A DNA stretch of 37,523 nt, from contig SGZC01000002.1 in NCBI GenBank assembly GCA_004213605.1, positions 1 through 37,523 of the forward strand, in the 5' to 3' direction. The DNA is from Flavobacteriales bacterium. Lineage in GTDB: Bacteria > Bacteroidota > Bacteroidia > Flavobacteriales > Flavobacteriaceae. The translations under genes and the position numbers were made by a program. The notes under the pieces were generated by a model, which saw only the letters and a list, made by a program, of their open reading frames with translations, made no database searches and was not told where the DNA came from. This document shows, one piece after another, positions 1-7,547 of this stretch (position 1 is its first letter; every line of letters starts with the position of its first letter).

Positions 1-18
1 GCTTTTTTAGGGGTTTTG

Positions 19-49
19 AAAGGTGCTATTTAATTATAGTGCCTTTTTT
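19..49 (+). terminator. Possible terminator of an upstream gene outside the window
   Basis: An imperfect stem (AAAGGTGCTAT pairing with ATAGTGCCTTT through two wobble pairs) encloses a six-base loop and runs into a stretch of six T. This is the form of a rho-independent terminator reading rightwards, probably for a gene that ends left of the window. Bases 50-200 hold only one further small hairpin (CCTCT/AGAGG near 65-81) and no gene I can support. Confidence 0.4.
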
Positions 50-199
50 GGTGCTGAATAAATTCCTCTTTAGTTCAGAGGTGTTGGTACAACGTTTGTT
101 TGAAAAACTATTAAAAGTTGAAATGAACACGAATGTCTGTCAATTTTTGTAATTTTAAAGTGTTCTTTTGCTAATTGTATCAATTTGGATGGTGTCCAC

Positions 200-228
200 A
201 AAAAAAGGTTTACGTTAATGTAAACCTT
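200..228 (-). terminator. Rho-independent terminator of the CAU tRNA
   Basis: A perfect 9-bp stem, AAGGTTTAC with GTAAACCTT, encloses a six-base loop and, read on the minus strand, is followed by seven T. It begins 11 bases past the 3' end of the tRNA at 240-313, so it closes that single-gene transcript. Confidence 0.8.
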
Positions 229-239
229 GTATTTAAGAG

Positions 240-313
240 TGGTCCCACTTGGGCTCGAACCAAGGACCCCCTGATTATGAGTCAGGTGCTCTAACCAGCT
301 GAGCTATGGGACC
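240..313 (-). tRNA. tRNA with CAU anticodon (Ile2 or elongator Met)
   Basis: On the minus strand the sequence folds as a full cloverleaf: acceptor GGTCCCA/TGGGACC, a D arm with GCTCAG and GGTTAGAGC, anticodon stem CCTGA/TCAGG with loop CTCATAA (anticodon CAU), and a T arm with GGTTCGAGCC. The discriminator base is A and the 3' CCA is not encoded, because CTC follows. The acceptor begins with paired G1, so it is not the initiator tRNA. CAU can be elongator Met or, after lysidine modification by TilS, Ile2. C4-G69 and C5-G68 pairs in the acceptor resemble Ile2 more than E. coli elongator Met, so I lean to Ile2 without certainty. It has its own promoter and terminator. Confidence 0.93.
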
Positions 314-326
314 GATTTTGTTTTTG

Positions 327-356
327 CAAATTTAGAACTCTTTATATATTTGACAA
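327..356 (-). promoter_or_regulatory. Promoter of the CAU tRNA
   Basis: Read on the minus strand there is TTG (354-356), a 19-base spacer, and TAAATTTG (327-334), which matches the Bacteroidota -33/-7 consensus TTG...TAnnTTTG. The -7 box ends 14 bases before the tRNA 5' end, leaving a short precursor leader. The tRNA-Cys gene in this window has the same elements with the same 19-base spacing, which strengthens the call. Confidence 0.8.
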
Positions 357-368
357 GCTATTTTTTTA

Positions 369-770
369 TTATTTTATTTCCTGACATAATTCAATCAAAA
401 CTCCATTTGTAGATTTAGGATGTAAAAAAACCACCCATTTATTATCGGCTCCTTTTTTTGGCGTTTCGTCCAACACAACAAAACCCTCTTTCTTTAACCT
501 TAAAATCTCGGATTCAATATCATCAACTAAAAAGGCAATGTGATGCATCCCCTCTCCTCTCTTATCTATAAATTTTGAAATAGCACTTTCAGGGTTACTC
601 GCCTCTAAAAGCTCTACTTTACTTTCGCCCATCTTAAAAAAAGAGGTACGAACCCCTTCGCTTTTTACTTCCTCCATTTTATAGGGAGGGCTTCCCAACA
701 AGCTTTCATAAATTTTATTTGAATCTTTAAGGTTCCTTACGGCGATCCCAATATGTTCTATTTTTTTCAT
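369..770 (-). CDS. mce: Methylmalonyl-CoA epimerase
   Basis: A 133-residue protein of the vicinal oxygen chelate (glyoxalase) fold. Enzymes of this family interconvert (R)- and (S)-methylmalonyl-CoA, linking propionyl-CoA metabolism to succinyl-CoA through methylmalonyl-CoA mutase. The paired beta-alpha-beta-beta-beta modules are visible: the first starts at MKKIEHIGIAVRNL with likely metal ligand His6, and the second contains GEGMHHIAFLVDDI (His76/His77) and ends in VLIELCQ with Glu127 as the expected last ligand. Length is normal. The mutase genes are not in this window. It is divergent from rbfA, and its own -7 box lies at 792-799. Other VOC proteins are possible, but the sequence pattern is specific to the epimerase. 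Confidence 0.93.
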   Translation of the reverse strand: MKKIEHIGIAVRNLKDSNKIYESLLGSPPYKMEEVKSEGVRTSFFKMGESKVELLEASNPESAISKFIDKRGEGMHHIAFLVDDIESEILRLKKEGFVVLDETPKKGADNKWVVFLHPKSTNGVLIELCQEIK

Positions 771-791
771 GATTCCTTATCTATTGTTAAA

Positions 792-799
792 CAAAAATA
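792..799 (-). promoter_or_regulatory. -7 box of mce
   Basis: TATTTTTG on the minus strand matches TAnnTTTG and ends 21 bases before the mce ATG. No clear TTG lies at the usual distance upstream. Confidence 0.5.
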
Positions 800-863
800 A
801 GAATTCTAATTACCATACATGGCTTCTGTTAGCTTAATTAAAGTTTCTTTTTTTTAATTGTGG

Positions 864-871
864 TATTTTTG
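864..871 (+). promoter_or_regulatory. -7 box of rbfA, implying a leaderless mRNA
   Basis: TATTTTTG matches TAnnTTTG and ends only four bases before the ATG at 876. This position supports that ATG over the TTG at 858 used in the ORF track, since the longer frame would overlap the promoter itself. Confidence 0.6.
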
Positions 872-875
872 CTGG

Positions 876-1271
876 ATGAACGAAACGAATAGACAAAAGA
901 AAATTGCAGGGGTTTTACAAAACGACTTGGCAGTCGTATTACAAAAAATGTTACACGAATCTGGTCAGTTAGGGATTATTATTTCGGTGACTAAAGTAAC
1001 CGTAACCACCGATTTGTCCTTATCAAAAGTGTACACTAGTGTTTTTCCCGCAGAAAAATCAGACGATATTGTAAAAGAACTAAACGAGTTAAAGCCAAAA
1101 ATAAAACATCAAATAGCTCAAAAAACAAAACATCAGTTGCGTAAAATGCCTGATTTGGCCTTCTACAATGATGATTCTTTAGAGTACATCAACAAGCTAG
1201 AGGATGCGGTTCAAGGAAAAGAAAACCCCATTATGGATACAAATTTACTAGACAAACGAAAAAAAATATAA
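876..1271 (+). CDS. rbfA: 30S ribosome-binding factor RbfA
   Basis: A 131-residue RbfA-family protein, a late 30S maturation factor that binds near the 5' end of 16S rRNA and is important in the cold. The KH-like core is recognisable: an N-terminal helix starting NRQKKIAGVLQNDLAVVLQK, a strand ISVTKVTVTTDLSLSKVYTSV, then helices around HQIAQKTKHQLRKMPDLAFY and the usual DDSLEYINKLE before a short charged tail. I start at ATG 876 (MNETNRQKK) because the TTG at 858 lies within the region of the -7 element. The stop codon is directly followed by the TTG start of the permease gene, so the two are probably cotranscribed and translationally coupled. Confidence 0.93.
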   Translation: MNETNRQKKIAGVLQNDLAVVLQKMLHESGQLGIIISVTKVTVTTDLSLSKVYTSVFPAEKSDDIVKELNELKPKIKHQIAQKTKHQLRKMPDLAFYNDDSLEYINKLEDAVQGKENPIMDTNLLDKRKKI

Positions 1272-2471
1272 TTGAACTTTCCCTTCTACATTGCGAAGCG
1301 ATATTTGTTTTCAAAAAGCAGCAAAAATGCGATTAATATTATAGCTAGAATTGCTGTTACTGCTGCTGCAGTTGGTTCTATTGCCCTGTTTATTGTTCTT
1401 TCAGGGTTTTCTGGTCTAAGAGAGTTTAGCCTTCAGTTTACCAACGTATTTGATGCTGACCTAAAAATTTATTCTTATCAAGGCAAGTCCATCGTATTTC
1501 CAAAAGAGTTAGAAAATAAGCTCGCTGCTATTAAAGGGATTGAGGCTTATACAAAAACAATAGAAGAAAGAGTTTTTATTCAATATCGAGGGAAAAATCA
1601 TGTAGCAAAAATTAAAGGTATAGACCAAAATTTTAAAAAGGTAGTTGCTGTTGACAGTATTTTATTTTTAAACGATTGGTTAGTTCCTAATCGCGATGAG
1701 GTTGTGGTTGGTTTGGGAATTTCGCAGAAACTTTCTTTGGGCGTTTTAGACTATAGTAATTTACTTGAAATTTATGTTCCTAAACCTGGTGCTGGCCAAA
1801 TTTTAAATCCCTCAGATGCTTTTACCAAAAGAAAAGCTGTTGCATCAGGAATGTACAGTGTCAATGAAGAGCTGGATAGCGAATATGTTTTTTCTGATAT
1901 TGATTATGCAAGATCTTTATTGGGTATGAAACCCAATGAGATCTCATCGATAGAGATCAAAATAGCTCCCGGCTCAGATGAGCATCTCGTTCGATCAGAT
2001 ATTAAATCGATATTCAATAATAACATTCGCATTAAAAATAGAATGGAGCAAAACGATAGTCTGTATAAAATGTTAAATATCGAAAATTTATTTGTTTACA
2101 TATTTGTAAGTCTAATCGCTGCGATTGCTATCTTTAATATTACCGGAACAATCATTATGATTATTATTGAGAAACGAAATAATATTAAAACACTAGTTTC
2201 ATTGGGGCTAACACTAAAAGAAGTTAGAAAAATATTTTTTTACAATGGATTAATAATGACGTCTACAGGCTTGTTTATTGGTCTATTCTTTGGAATAATA
2301 GTAATCTTTTTTCAACAAAAGTTTGGTTTTGTGCCCATCGCTCCCAACATGCCTTATCCTGTTAAACTTGAATTTATGAATGTAGTGATCGTGTTGGTAA
2401 CTATTCTTTTTTTAGGCGGTATGGCCTCAAAGATTGCAGCAACTCGAGTTACAAAAAAGTTAATCGCTTAG
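1272..2471 (+). CDS. LolC/LolE-like ABC transporter permease
   Basis: A 399-residue inner-membrane protein with the MacB/FtsX permease architecture: one transmembrane segment near residues 24-46, a periplasmic domain of about 220 residues, then three membrane segments (about 270-300, 320-350 and 368-390). The opening motif FYIAKRYLFS and the C-terminal FtsX core (IMIIIEKRNNIKTLVSLGLT) are typical of lipoprotein-releasing permeases, which pass outer-membrane lipoproteins to the carrier LolA. The start is TTG at 1272, immediately after the rbfA stop, and gives the usual family N-terminus. No ATPase gene is adjacent, so its partner must lie elsewhere. The 3' end overlaps convergent dusB by four bases. 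Substrate is inferred from the family. Confidence 0.85.
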   Translation: MNFPFYIAKRYLFSKSSKNAINIIARIAVTAAAVGSIALFIVLSGFSGLREFSLQFTNVFDADLKIYSYQGKSIVFPKELENKLAAIKGIEAYTKTIEERVFIQYRGKNHVAKIKGIDQNFKKVVAVDSILFLNDWLVPNRDEVVVGLGISQKLSLGVLDYSNLLEIYVPKPGAGQILNPSDAFTKRKAVASGMYSVNEELDSEYVFSDIDYARSLLGMKPNEISSIEIKIAPGSDEHLVRSDIKSIFNNNIRIKNRMEQNDSLYKMLNIENLFVYIFVSLIAAIAIFNITGTIIMIIIEKRNNIKTLVSLGLTLKEVRKIFFYNGLIMTSTGLFIGLFFGIIVIFFQQKFGFVPIAPNMPYPVKLEFMNVVIVLVTILFLGGMASKIAATRVTKKLIA

Positions 2472-3460
2472 TCAAACTGATGATTTTTAAACTTTAAAGC
2501 TACCTCGTCAATGGTTTTAAAAACATCGATGGAATCGTCACTAGTTACCATTTTCATTCTATATTCTTTAAAGTGAGGTATTCCTCTAAAGTAGTTGGTA
2601 TAATGTCTCCTTGTTTCAAAAACCCCTAATTTTTCGCCTTTCCAATCGATTGCCATTTGTAAATGTCTTCTAGCTGCTTCTACACGCTCCGACATCGTTG
2701 GCTTTAATATTTTTTCACCTGTTTTTAAATACTGTTGTACTTCCCTAAAAAACCAAGGGTTTCCGATGCTTGCCCTGCCAATCATGGCGCCATCTAACCC
2801 ATACGAGTCTCTCATTTCTTTGGCGCGTTCTGGGCTGTTAACATCTCCATTTCCAAAAACAGGTATGTTCATTCTCGGATTGTTTTTAACGGCTGCAATA
2901 GGCGCCCAATCTGCAGCACCCTTGTACATTTGTTTTCTGGTTCTACCATGAATAGCGATGGCTTTACATCCAACATCTTGGAGTCTTTCAGCTACTTCTA
3001 CAATTTTTATAGTTTCCTCGTCCCAGCCCAGTCGTGTTTTAACGGTCACCGGTAAAGAAGTGTGTTCAACCATTGCTTTAGTTAAAGAAACCATTAAATC
3101 AATATCTTTTAATATTCCTGCGCCAGCACCTTTAGACACCACCTTTTTTACGGGGCAACCAAAATTAATATCAATAATGTCTGGCTTTGATGCTTCGACG
3201 ATTTCAACGCTTCGAAGCATGGATTCTAAATTTGCACCAAAAATTTGAATTCCAACGGGTCGTTCTTTTTCATAAATATCTAATTTCATAACGCTTTTTG
3301 CAGCATCACGAATCAACCCTTCTGATGAAATAAACTCCGTATAGACGACATCGGCACCTTGTTCTTTACACAACGCTCGAAATGGAGGATCGCTTACATC
3401 CTCCATAGGGGCAAGCAACAAGGGAAAGTCCCCTAGTTCTATAGTATCAATTTTAACCAT
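2468..3460 (-). CDS. dusB: tRNA-dihydrouridine synthase (DusB family)
   Basis: A 330-residue FMN-dependent TIM-barrel enzyme that reduces uridine to dihydrouridine in the tRNA D loop. Visible landmarks are the FMN-binding start LLLAPMEDVSDPPFRALC, the catalytic cysteine in INFGCPVKKV (Cys102), the KTRLGW strand and the HGRTRKQMYKG motif (His170), followed by GNGDV and GAMIGRASIGNPW for phosphate binding. The length and PVKKV sequence suit DusB. It converges on the permease gene with a four-base overlap. A TATTTTTG box seven bases before the ATG predicts a nearly leaderless transcript. The + strand ORFs inside it are shadows. Confidence 0.93.
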   Translation of the reverse strand: MVKIDTIELGDFPLLLAPMEDVSDPPFRALCKEQGADVVYTEFISSEGLIRDAAKSVMKLDIYEKERPVGIQIFGANLESMLRSVEIVEASKPDIIDINFGCPVKKVVSKGAGAGILKDIDLMVSLTKAMVEHTSLPVTVKTRLGWDEETIKIVEVAERLQDVGCKAIAIHGRTRKQMYKGAADWAPIAAVKNNPRMNIPVFGNGDVNSPERAKEMRDSYGLDGAMIGRASIGNPWFFREVQQYLKTGEKILKPTMSERVEAARRHLQMAIDWKGEKLGVFETRRHYTNYFRGIPHFKEYRMKMVTSDDSIDVFKTIDEVALKFKNHQFD

Positions 3461-3467
3461 GCGTTTG

Positions 3468-3475
3468 CAAAAATA
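3468..3475 (-). promoter_or_regulatory. -7 box of dusB
   Basis: TATTTTTG on the minus strand matches TAnnTTTG and ends seven bases before the dusB ATG. Transcription would start at or next to the start codon. Confidence 0.55.
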
Positions 3476-3638
3476 AGTAAATTAATGGCTATCTGTATAC
3501 GTCTGTGTATAAGAGTAATTATTTAGATTTTAATAAACCGAATAAGCTGGTTTTTTGTAATTATCGTATTGACAATTATTTTAATTAGTTTTTTAAAACG
3601 GTTTTTAATTAAGCACTGTAAATTGGTTCCTTTTATTC

Positions 3639-3646
3639 TATATTTG
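3639..3646 (+). promoter_or_regulatory. -7 box of lepA
   Basis: TATATTTG matches TAnnTTTG and leaves a leader of about 20-25 bases before the ATG at 3674. The nearest upstream TTG (3623-3625) is closer than the usual spacing. Confidence 0.55.
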
Positions 3647-3673
3647 CAAACTCAATAAGAGTTGTATTTTTTT

Positions 3674-5470
3674 ATGAAAAACATACGTAATTTTTGCATC
3701 ATTGCCCATATTGATCATGGTAAAAGTACCCTAGCTGATCGTCTTTTAGACGCCACTGGAGCAGTTACTGCACGCGAAAAACAAAACCAATTGTTAGACA
3801 GTATGGATTTGGAGCGAGAACGAGGGATTACTATAAAAAGTCACGCCATACAAATGGAGTATATCTATAAAGGTGAGACCTATGTTTTAAATTTAATAGA
3901 CACTCCTGGCCATGTCGACTTTTCTTACGAAGTCTCCAGGTCGATTGCTGCTTGCGAAGGAGCCTTGTTAGTGGTTGATGCTGCACAAAGTATTCAGGCT
4001 CAAACCATATCCAATTTATATTTGGCTCTTGAAAATGATTTAGAAATAATTCCTGTGTTAAACAAAGTTGATTTACCCTCTGCAAATCCAGAAGTAGTAA
4101 CAGACGATATTGTTGGGCTTCTAGGTTGTGATTCGGAAGAAGTGATTCCGGCAAGTGCTAAAACAGGTATTGGAATTGAAACTATTTTAGAGGCCATCAT
4201 TGAAAGGATTCCTGCCCCGAAAGGAGATGTTAATGAGCCTTTACAGGCCCTTATATTTGATTCTGTTTACAATCCTTTTAGGGGAGTTGAGACCTATTTC
4301 AGAATATTAAACGGAGAAATAAAAAAAGGTCAGCACATCAAATTTATGGCAACCAATAACGATTATTATGCAGACGAGGTGGGGGCTCTTAAATTAAAAC
4401 AAGAAATTAAAAGCAGCGTAAAAGCTGGTGACGTGGGTTATTTAATTACTGGGATTAAAGAAGCTAAAGAGGTGAAGGTGGGCGACACGATTACCGATTT
4501 TAAAAACCCAACTAAAAATAGTATCGATGGCTTTGAAGATGTAAAGCCAATGGTGTTTGCAGGAATCTACCCTGTAGATACTGAAGATTATGAAGAATTA
4601 AGAAATTCCATGGAAAAGCTTCAGCTAAATGATGCGTCTTTGGTTTTTCAGCCAGAAAGTTCGGCTGCGCTTGGTTTTGGCTTTCGTTGTGGTTTCTTAG
4701 GCATGCTTCACCTGGAAATTATTCAAGAAAGGTTAGAGCGTGAATTTGGAATGACGGTTATAACAACCGTTCCTAATGTTTCATATTATGCTTATACCCA
4801 TAAAGAACCCGACGAAATATTGCTGGTAAACAACCCATCAGATTTACCAGAACCGTCGAGCTTAAACAGGGTAGAAGAGCCTTACATCAAAGCTTCTATT
4901 ATTACAAAAGCAGATTTTGTTGGGCCGGTGATGTCTTTATGTATAGGAAAGCGAGGGCAAATTACCAATCAAACCTATTTAACTCCTGAAAGGGTTGAAT
5001 TATCTTTTGACATGCCTTTGGCTGAAATTGTATTTGATTTTTATGATCGCTTAAAAACAGTTTCTAAGGGCTATGCTTCTTTTGATTACCACCCCATCGG
5101 CATGCGGGTTTCTAAATTAGTAAAGGTAGATGTGTTGTTAAATGGCAATCCTGTTGATGCGTTGTCTGCTCTGTTGCATCAAGACAATGCATATGAAGTA
5201 GGAAAAAAAATGTGCGAAAAACTACGCCAACTAATTCCTAGACAACAATTTGATATTCCGATACAAGCTGCTATAGGAGCAAAAATTATTTCCAGAGAAA
5301 CGGTAAAAGCGCTCCGAAAAGATGTTACTGCAAAGTGTTATGGTGGTGATATTTCACGAAAACGTAAATTACTAGAAAAACAGAAGAAAGGTAAAAAAAG
5401 AATGCGTCAGGTGGGTAATGTAGAAATTCCTCAGGAAGCCTTTATGGCGGTACTCAAGCTAAACGATTAA
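3674..5470 (+). CDS. lepA: Elongation factor 4 (LepA)
   Basis: A 598-residue translational GTPase that acts on the ribosome; the family is associated with back-translocation, 30S biogenesis and growth under ionic stress. The G domain has the P-loop AHIDHGKST (residues 11-19), [14 protein letters not shown] for switch I, DTPGHVDF for G3, NKVDLP for G4 and SAKTG for G5. Domains II, III and V resemble EF-G, and the LepA-specific C-terminus contains [24 protein letters not shown]. The length is normal. I prefer ATG 3674 ([16 protein letters not shown]) to the TTG at 3662, as it gives the standard N-terminus. It converges on the ferredoxin gene with eight bases between the stops. Confidence 0.97.
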   Translation: MKNIRNFCIIAHIDHGKSTLADRLLDATGAVTAREKQNQLLDSMDLERERGITIKSHAIQMEYIYKGETYVLNLIDTPGHVDFSYEVSRSIAACEGALLVVDAAQSIQAQTISNLYLALENDLEIIPVLNKVDLPSANPEVVTDDIVGLLGCDSEEVIPASAKTGIGIETILEAIIERIPAPKGDVNEPLQALIFDSVYNPFRGVETYFRILNGEIKKGQHIKFMATNNDYYADEVGALKLKQEIKSSVKAGDVGYLITGIKEAKEVKVGDTITDFKNPTKNSIDGFEDVKPMVFAGIYPVDTEDYEELRNSMEKLQLNDASLVFQPESSAALGFGFRCGFLGMLHLEIIQERLEREFGMTVITTVPNVSYYAYTHKEPDEILLVNNPSDLPEPSSLNRVEEPYIKASIITKADFVGPVMSLCIGKRGQITNQTYLTPERVELSFDMPLAEIVFDFYDRLKTVSKGYASFDYHPIGMRVSKLVKVDVLLNGNPVDALSALLHQDNAYEVGKKMCEKLRQLIPRQQFDIPIQAAIGAKIISRETVKALRKDVTAKCYGGDISRKRKLLEKQKKGKKRMRQVGNVEIPQEAFMAVLKLND

Positions 5471-5478
5471 TTAAAAAA

Positions 5479-5829
5479 TTAATCTCCATGCATCCATGCT
5501 TTTTTGCCGAGTAAAGCGGCTTCCGTTTCTATGTTTTTTTCGTCAGGCACACAACAGTCAACAGGACACACGGCAGCACATTGAGGCTCTTCGTGAAATC
5601 CTTTACATTCTGTGCACTTATCAGTTACTATATAATAAAATTCGTCTGAACCAGGTTCGTTTTGTGTGTCTGCATTTGCCTGAGACCCATTTGGGAGAGT
5701 AATCAATCCTTTCAAAATTGTTTCATCTGAATAAGACCACTCTTGATCTGGTTCATAAATTGCATTGTTTGGGCATTCCGCAACACAAGCATCACAATTA
5801 ATACACTCATCTGTAATTTTTATAGCCAA
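5479..5829 (-). CDS. 4Fe-4S dicluster ferredoxin
   Basis: A 116-residue soluble electron carrier with two [4Fe-4S] motifs. Cluster one has Cys9, Cys12, Cys15 and Cys19 in the spacing CxxCxxCxxxCP. Cluster two has Cys72, Cys75, Cys84 and Cys88 in CxxC-x8-CxxxCP, a longer loop typical of Alvin-type bacterial ferredoxins. About 50 acidic, glycine- and asparagine-containing residues separate the halves. The start codon is TTG at 5829; it gives the conserved MAIKITDECINCDAC N-terminus, and no better start exists. The gene is divergent from the ferredoxin-NADP reductase, a likely but unproven redox partner. Confidence 0.92.
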   Translation of the reverse strand: MAIKITDECINCDACVAECPNNAIYEPDQEWSYSDETILKGLITLPNGSQANADTQNEPGSDEFYYIVTDKCTECKGFHEEPQCAAVCPVDCCVPDEKNIETEAALLGKKAWMHGD

Positions 5830-5848
5830 GACTTGAACTTTTAAAAAG

Positions 5849-5856
5849 CAAAACTA
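5849..5856 (-). promoter_or_regulatory. -7 box of the 4Fe-4S ferredoxin gene
   Basis: TAGTTTTG on the minus strand matches TAnnTTTG and ends 19 bases before the TTG start at 5829, supporting that start. No TTG is seen at the usual -33 position. Confidence 0.5.
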
Positions 5857-6004
5857 AAATTTATCTCGATATTCTAAGGGATCTATTTTCATAAAATTAT
5901 TATAAAATAAATTTATGACGCTTAAAACTCAATACTTTTGATGATTAATAGACTGCTTCCTATAGAAAAAATCTTCAAAATCAAAAAAAGAGATAAAAGC
6001 TTTG

Positions 6005-6012
6005 TAATTTTG
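6005..6012 (+). promoter_or_regulatory. -7 box of the ferredoxin-NADP reductase gene
   Basis: TAATTTTG matches TAnnTTTG and lies 33 bases before the ATG at 6046, within the divergent spacer shared with the 4Fe-4S ferredoxin gene. Confidence 0.5.
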
Positions 6013-6045
6013 CGTTTTCTATTTTGATAAAAAATTGTTCAAATA

Positions 6046-7098
6046 ATGATAAAAACAGATATCTTAATCATTGGAGCCGGACCTACCGGTTTATTTACGG
6101 TGTTTGAAGCGGGTTTACTAAAACTTAAGTGTCATCTGATAGACGCCCTCCCTCAAGCCGGGGGACAGTGTTCTGAAATTTATCCAAAAAAACCCATTTA
6201 TGACATTCCTGGTTTTCCAGAAATTCTAGCTGGAGATTTAACAACTAACTTATTAGAACAGTGCAAGCAATTTGAGCCAGGATTTACGCTTGGAGAACGT
6301 GCAGAAAAAATCTCTAAAGATGACAATGGTATGTTTACGGTTGTTACTAGCAAAGGAACAGCGCACCAAGCGCCGGTGATTGCAATTGCAGGAGGTTTAG
6401 GAAGTTTTGAGCCTAGAAAGCCTACGTTGAACAACTTAAGTTTTTACGAAGGTAAAGGGGTGGAATACATTATTAAAGATCCCGCTATTTATAAAAATAA
6501 ACGTATCGTAATTGCAGGAGGGGGAGATTCAGCGTTGGACTGGAGTATTTACCTAGCAGATATTGCTAAAGAAGTTACCCTTGTTCACCGAAGAAATGAA
6601 TTTAGAGGCGCTTTAGATTCTCTTGAAAAAGCGAGAGAATTAAAAGCCAAAAATAAAATAAATATCATTACTCCAGCCGAAATCACACAGCTTGGCGGAA
6701 CAGAAAAATTAGAAAGTATTATCGTTACCAAGGATGAGGTTCAAACAGAAATTGCCTTGGATCATTTTATACCGCTCTTTGGTTTGTCCCCTAGACTTGG
6801 GCCCATTGGTAGTTGGGGTTTAGAAATTGAAAAAAATGCCATAAAAGTAGATACCTTTGACTATCAAACAAATATTCCTGGCATTTTTGCAATTGGCGAC
6901 ATCAACACCTATCCTGGAAAGTTAAAGCTTATTTTATGTGGGTTTCATGAAGCAACATTAATGTGCCAATCTGCATTTAAAATAATAAACCCCGGTAAAA
7001 AAAATATTTTTAGATATACTACAGTAAGTGGGGTTGATGGTTTTGATGGCACCAGAAAAGAAGCTAGTAAACCTGTAATACAGTCACTTAATCAGTGA
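6046..7098 (+). CDS. Ferredoxin-NADP reductase, thioredoxin-reductase-like type
   Basis: A 350-residue two-dinucleotide-binding flavoprotein. The FAD Rossmann motif GAGPTG is at residues 10-15, the NADP motif GGGDSA at 158-163, and the C-terminal FAD motif reads IFAIGDINTYPGKL. No CxxC redox pair is present between the nucleotide domains, so it is not a thioredoxin reductase. The sequence GGQCSEIYPKKPIYDIPGFPEI is characteristic of the YumC-like ferredoxin-NADP reductases, which exchange electrons between NADPH and ferredoxin or flavodoxin. The [2Fe-2S] ferredoxin gene follows after nine bases in an apparent operon, and a 4Fe-4S ferredoxin gene is divergent, so two candidate partners are adjacent. 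Confidence 0.92.
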   Translation: MIKTDILIIGAGPTGLFTVFEAGLLKLKCHLIDALPQAGGQCSEIYPKKPIYDIPGFPEILAGDLTTNLLEQCKQFEPGFTLGERAEKISKDDNGMFTVVTSKGTAHQAPVIAIAGGLGSFEPRKPTLNNLSFYEGKGVEYIIKDPAIYKNKRIVIAGGGDSALDWSIYLADIAKEVTLVHRRNEFRGALDSLEKARELKAKNKINIITPAEITQLGGTEKLESIIVTKDEVQTEIALDHFIPLFGLSPRLGPIGSWGLEIEKNAIKVDTFDYQTNIPGIFAIGDINTYPGKLKLILCGFHEATLMCQSAFKIINPGKKNIFRYTTVSGVDGFDGTRKEASKPVIQSLNQ

Positions 7099-7107
7099 TC
7101 CTTGATT

Positions 7108-7440
7108 ATGTCAGATGTAAACATCACCATAAAAGATAGGGAAGGACAAACACATAAAATAGTAGCCCCAACAGATATGGCTATGAATATTATGGAAGTG
7201 GTACGTTCTTATGAATTGGCTCCTGAGGGAACCATTGGGGTTTGTGGTGGCATTGCCATGTGCGCCTCTTGTCAATGCTATATCCATTCTGAACACCTTA
7301 TTCCTGAAAAAGGGGATGAAGAAGAGGCGATGTTGTCTGAAGCCTTTAATGTGAAAGAAAACAGCAGGCTCGGTTGTCAAATATCTATAACCGAAGAGCT
7401 AGAGGGTTTGTATTTAGAGCTAGCGCCTGAAGAATTATAG
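7108..7440 (+). CDS. Adrenodoxin-type [2Fe-2S] ferredoxin
   Basis: A 110-residue ferredoxin with cluster ligands Cys46, Cys52, Cys55 and Cys90, spaced Cx5Cx2C...C as in adrenodoxin and bacterial Fdx or class-I P450 ferredoxins. The segment GTIGVCGGIAMCASCQCYIH and the later SRLGCQI are diagnostic. I start at ATG 7108; the track begins at a TTG two codons earlier. The gene lies nine bases after the reductase stop, so it is probably cotranscribed and reduced by that enzyme. The physiological electron acceptor, whether a hydroxylase, Fe-S assembly or another enzyme, is not visible here. Confidence 0.92.
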   Translation: MSDVNITIKDREGQTHKIVAPTDMAMNIMEVVRSYELAPEGTIGVCGGIAMCASCQCYIHSEHLIPEKGDEEEAMLSEAFNVKENSRLGCQISITEELEGLYLELAPEEL

Positions 7441-7547
7441 TTATAGCGAAACCTGATTAGAGCGTCTCTTTGTCTTTCTAGTATAGAAATAATTCTGAAT
7501 ATTTACTATTTTAGCTATTTAATAATAAAACGATCAAAAATTAAAAA

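Noticed and set aside
3504-3512. TGTGTATAA, a perfect TTATNCACA DnaA box in the dusB-lepA spacer
   Set aside because: Only one box is present, and a few such 9-mers are expected by chance in 37 kb of this composition; an origin would show a cluster.
3831-4200. Minus-strand ORFs of 107 and 66 codons inside lepA
   Set aside because: They lie antisense within a clear full-length lepA and have no recognisable protein features.
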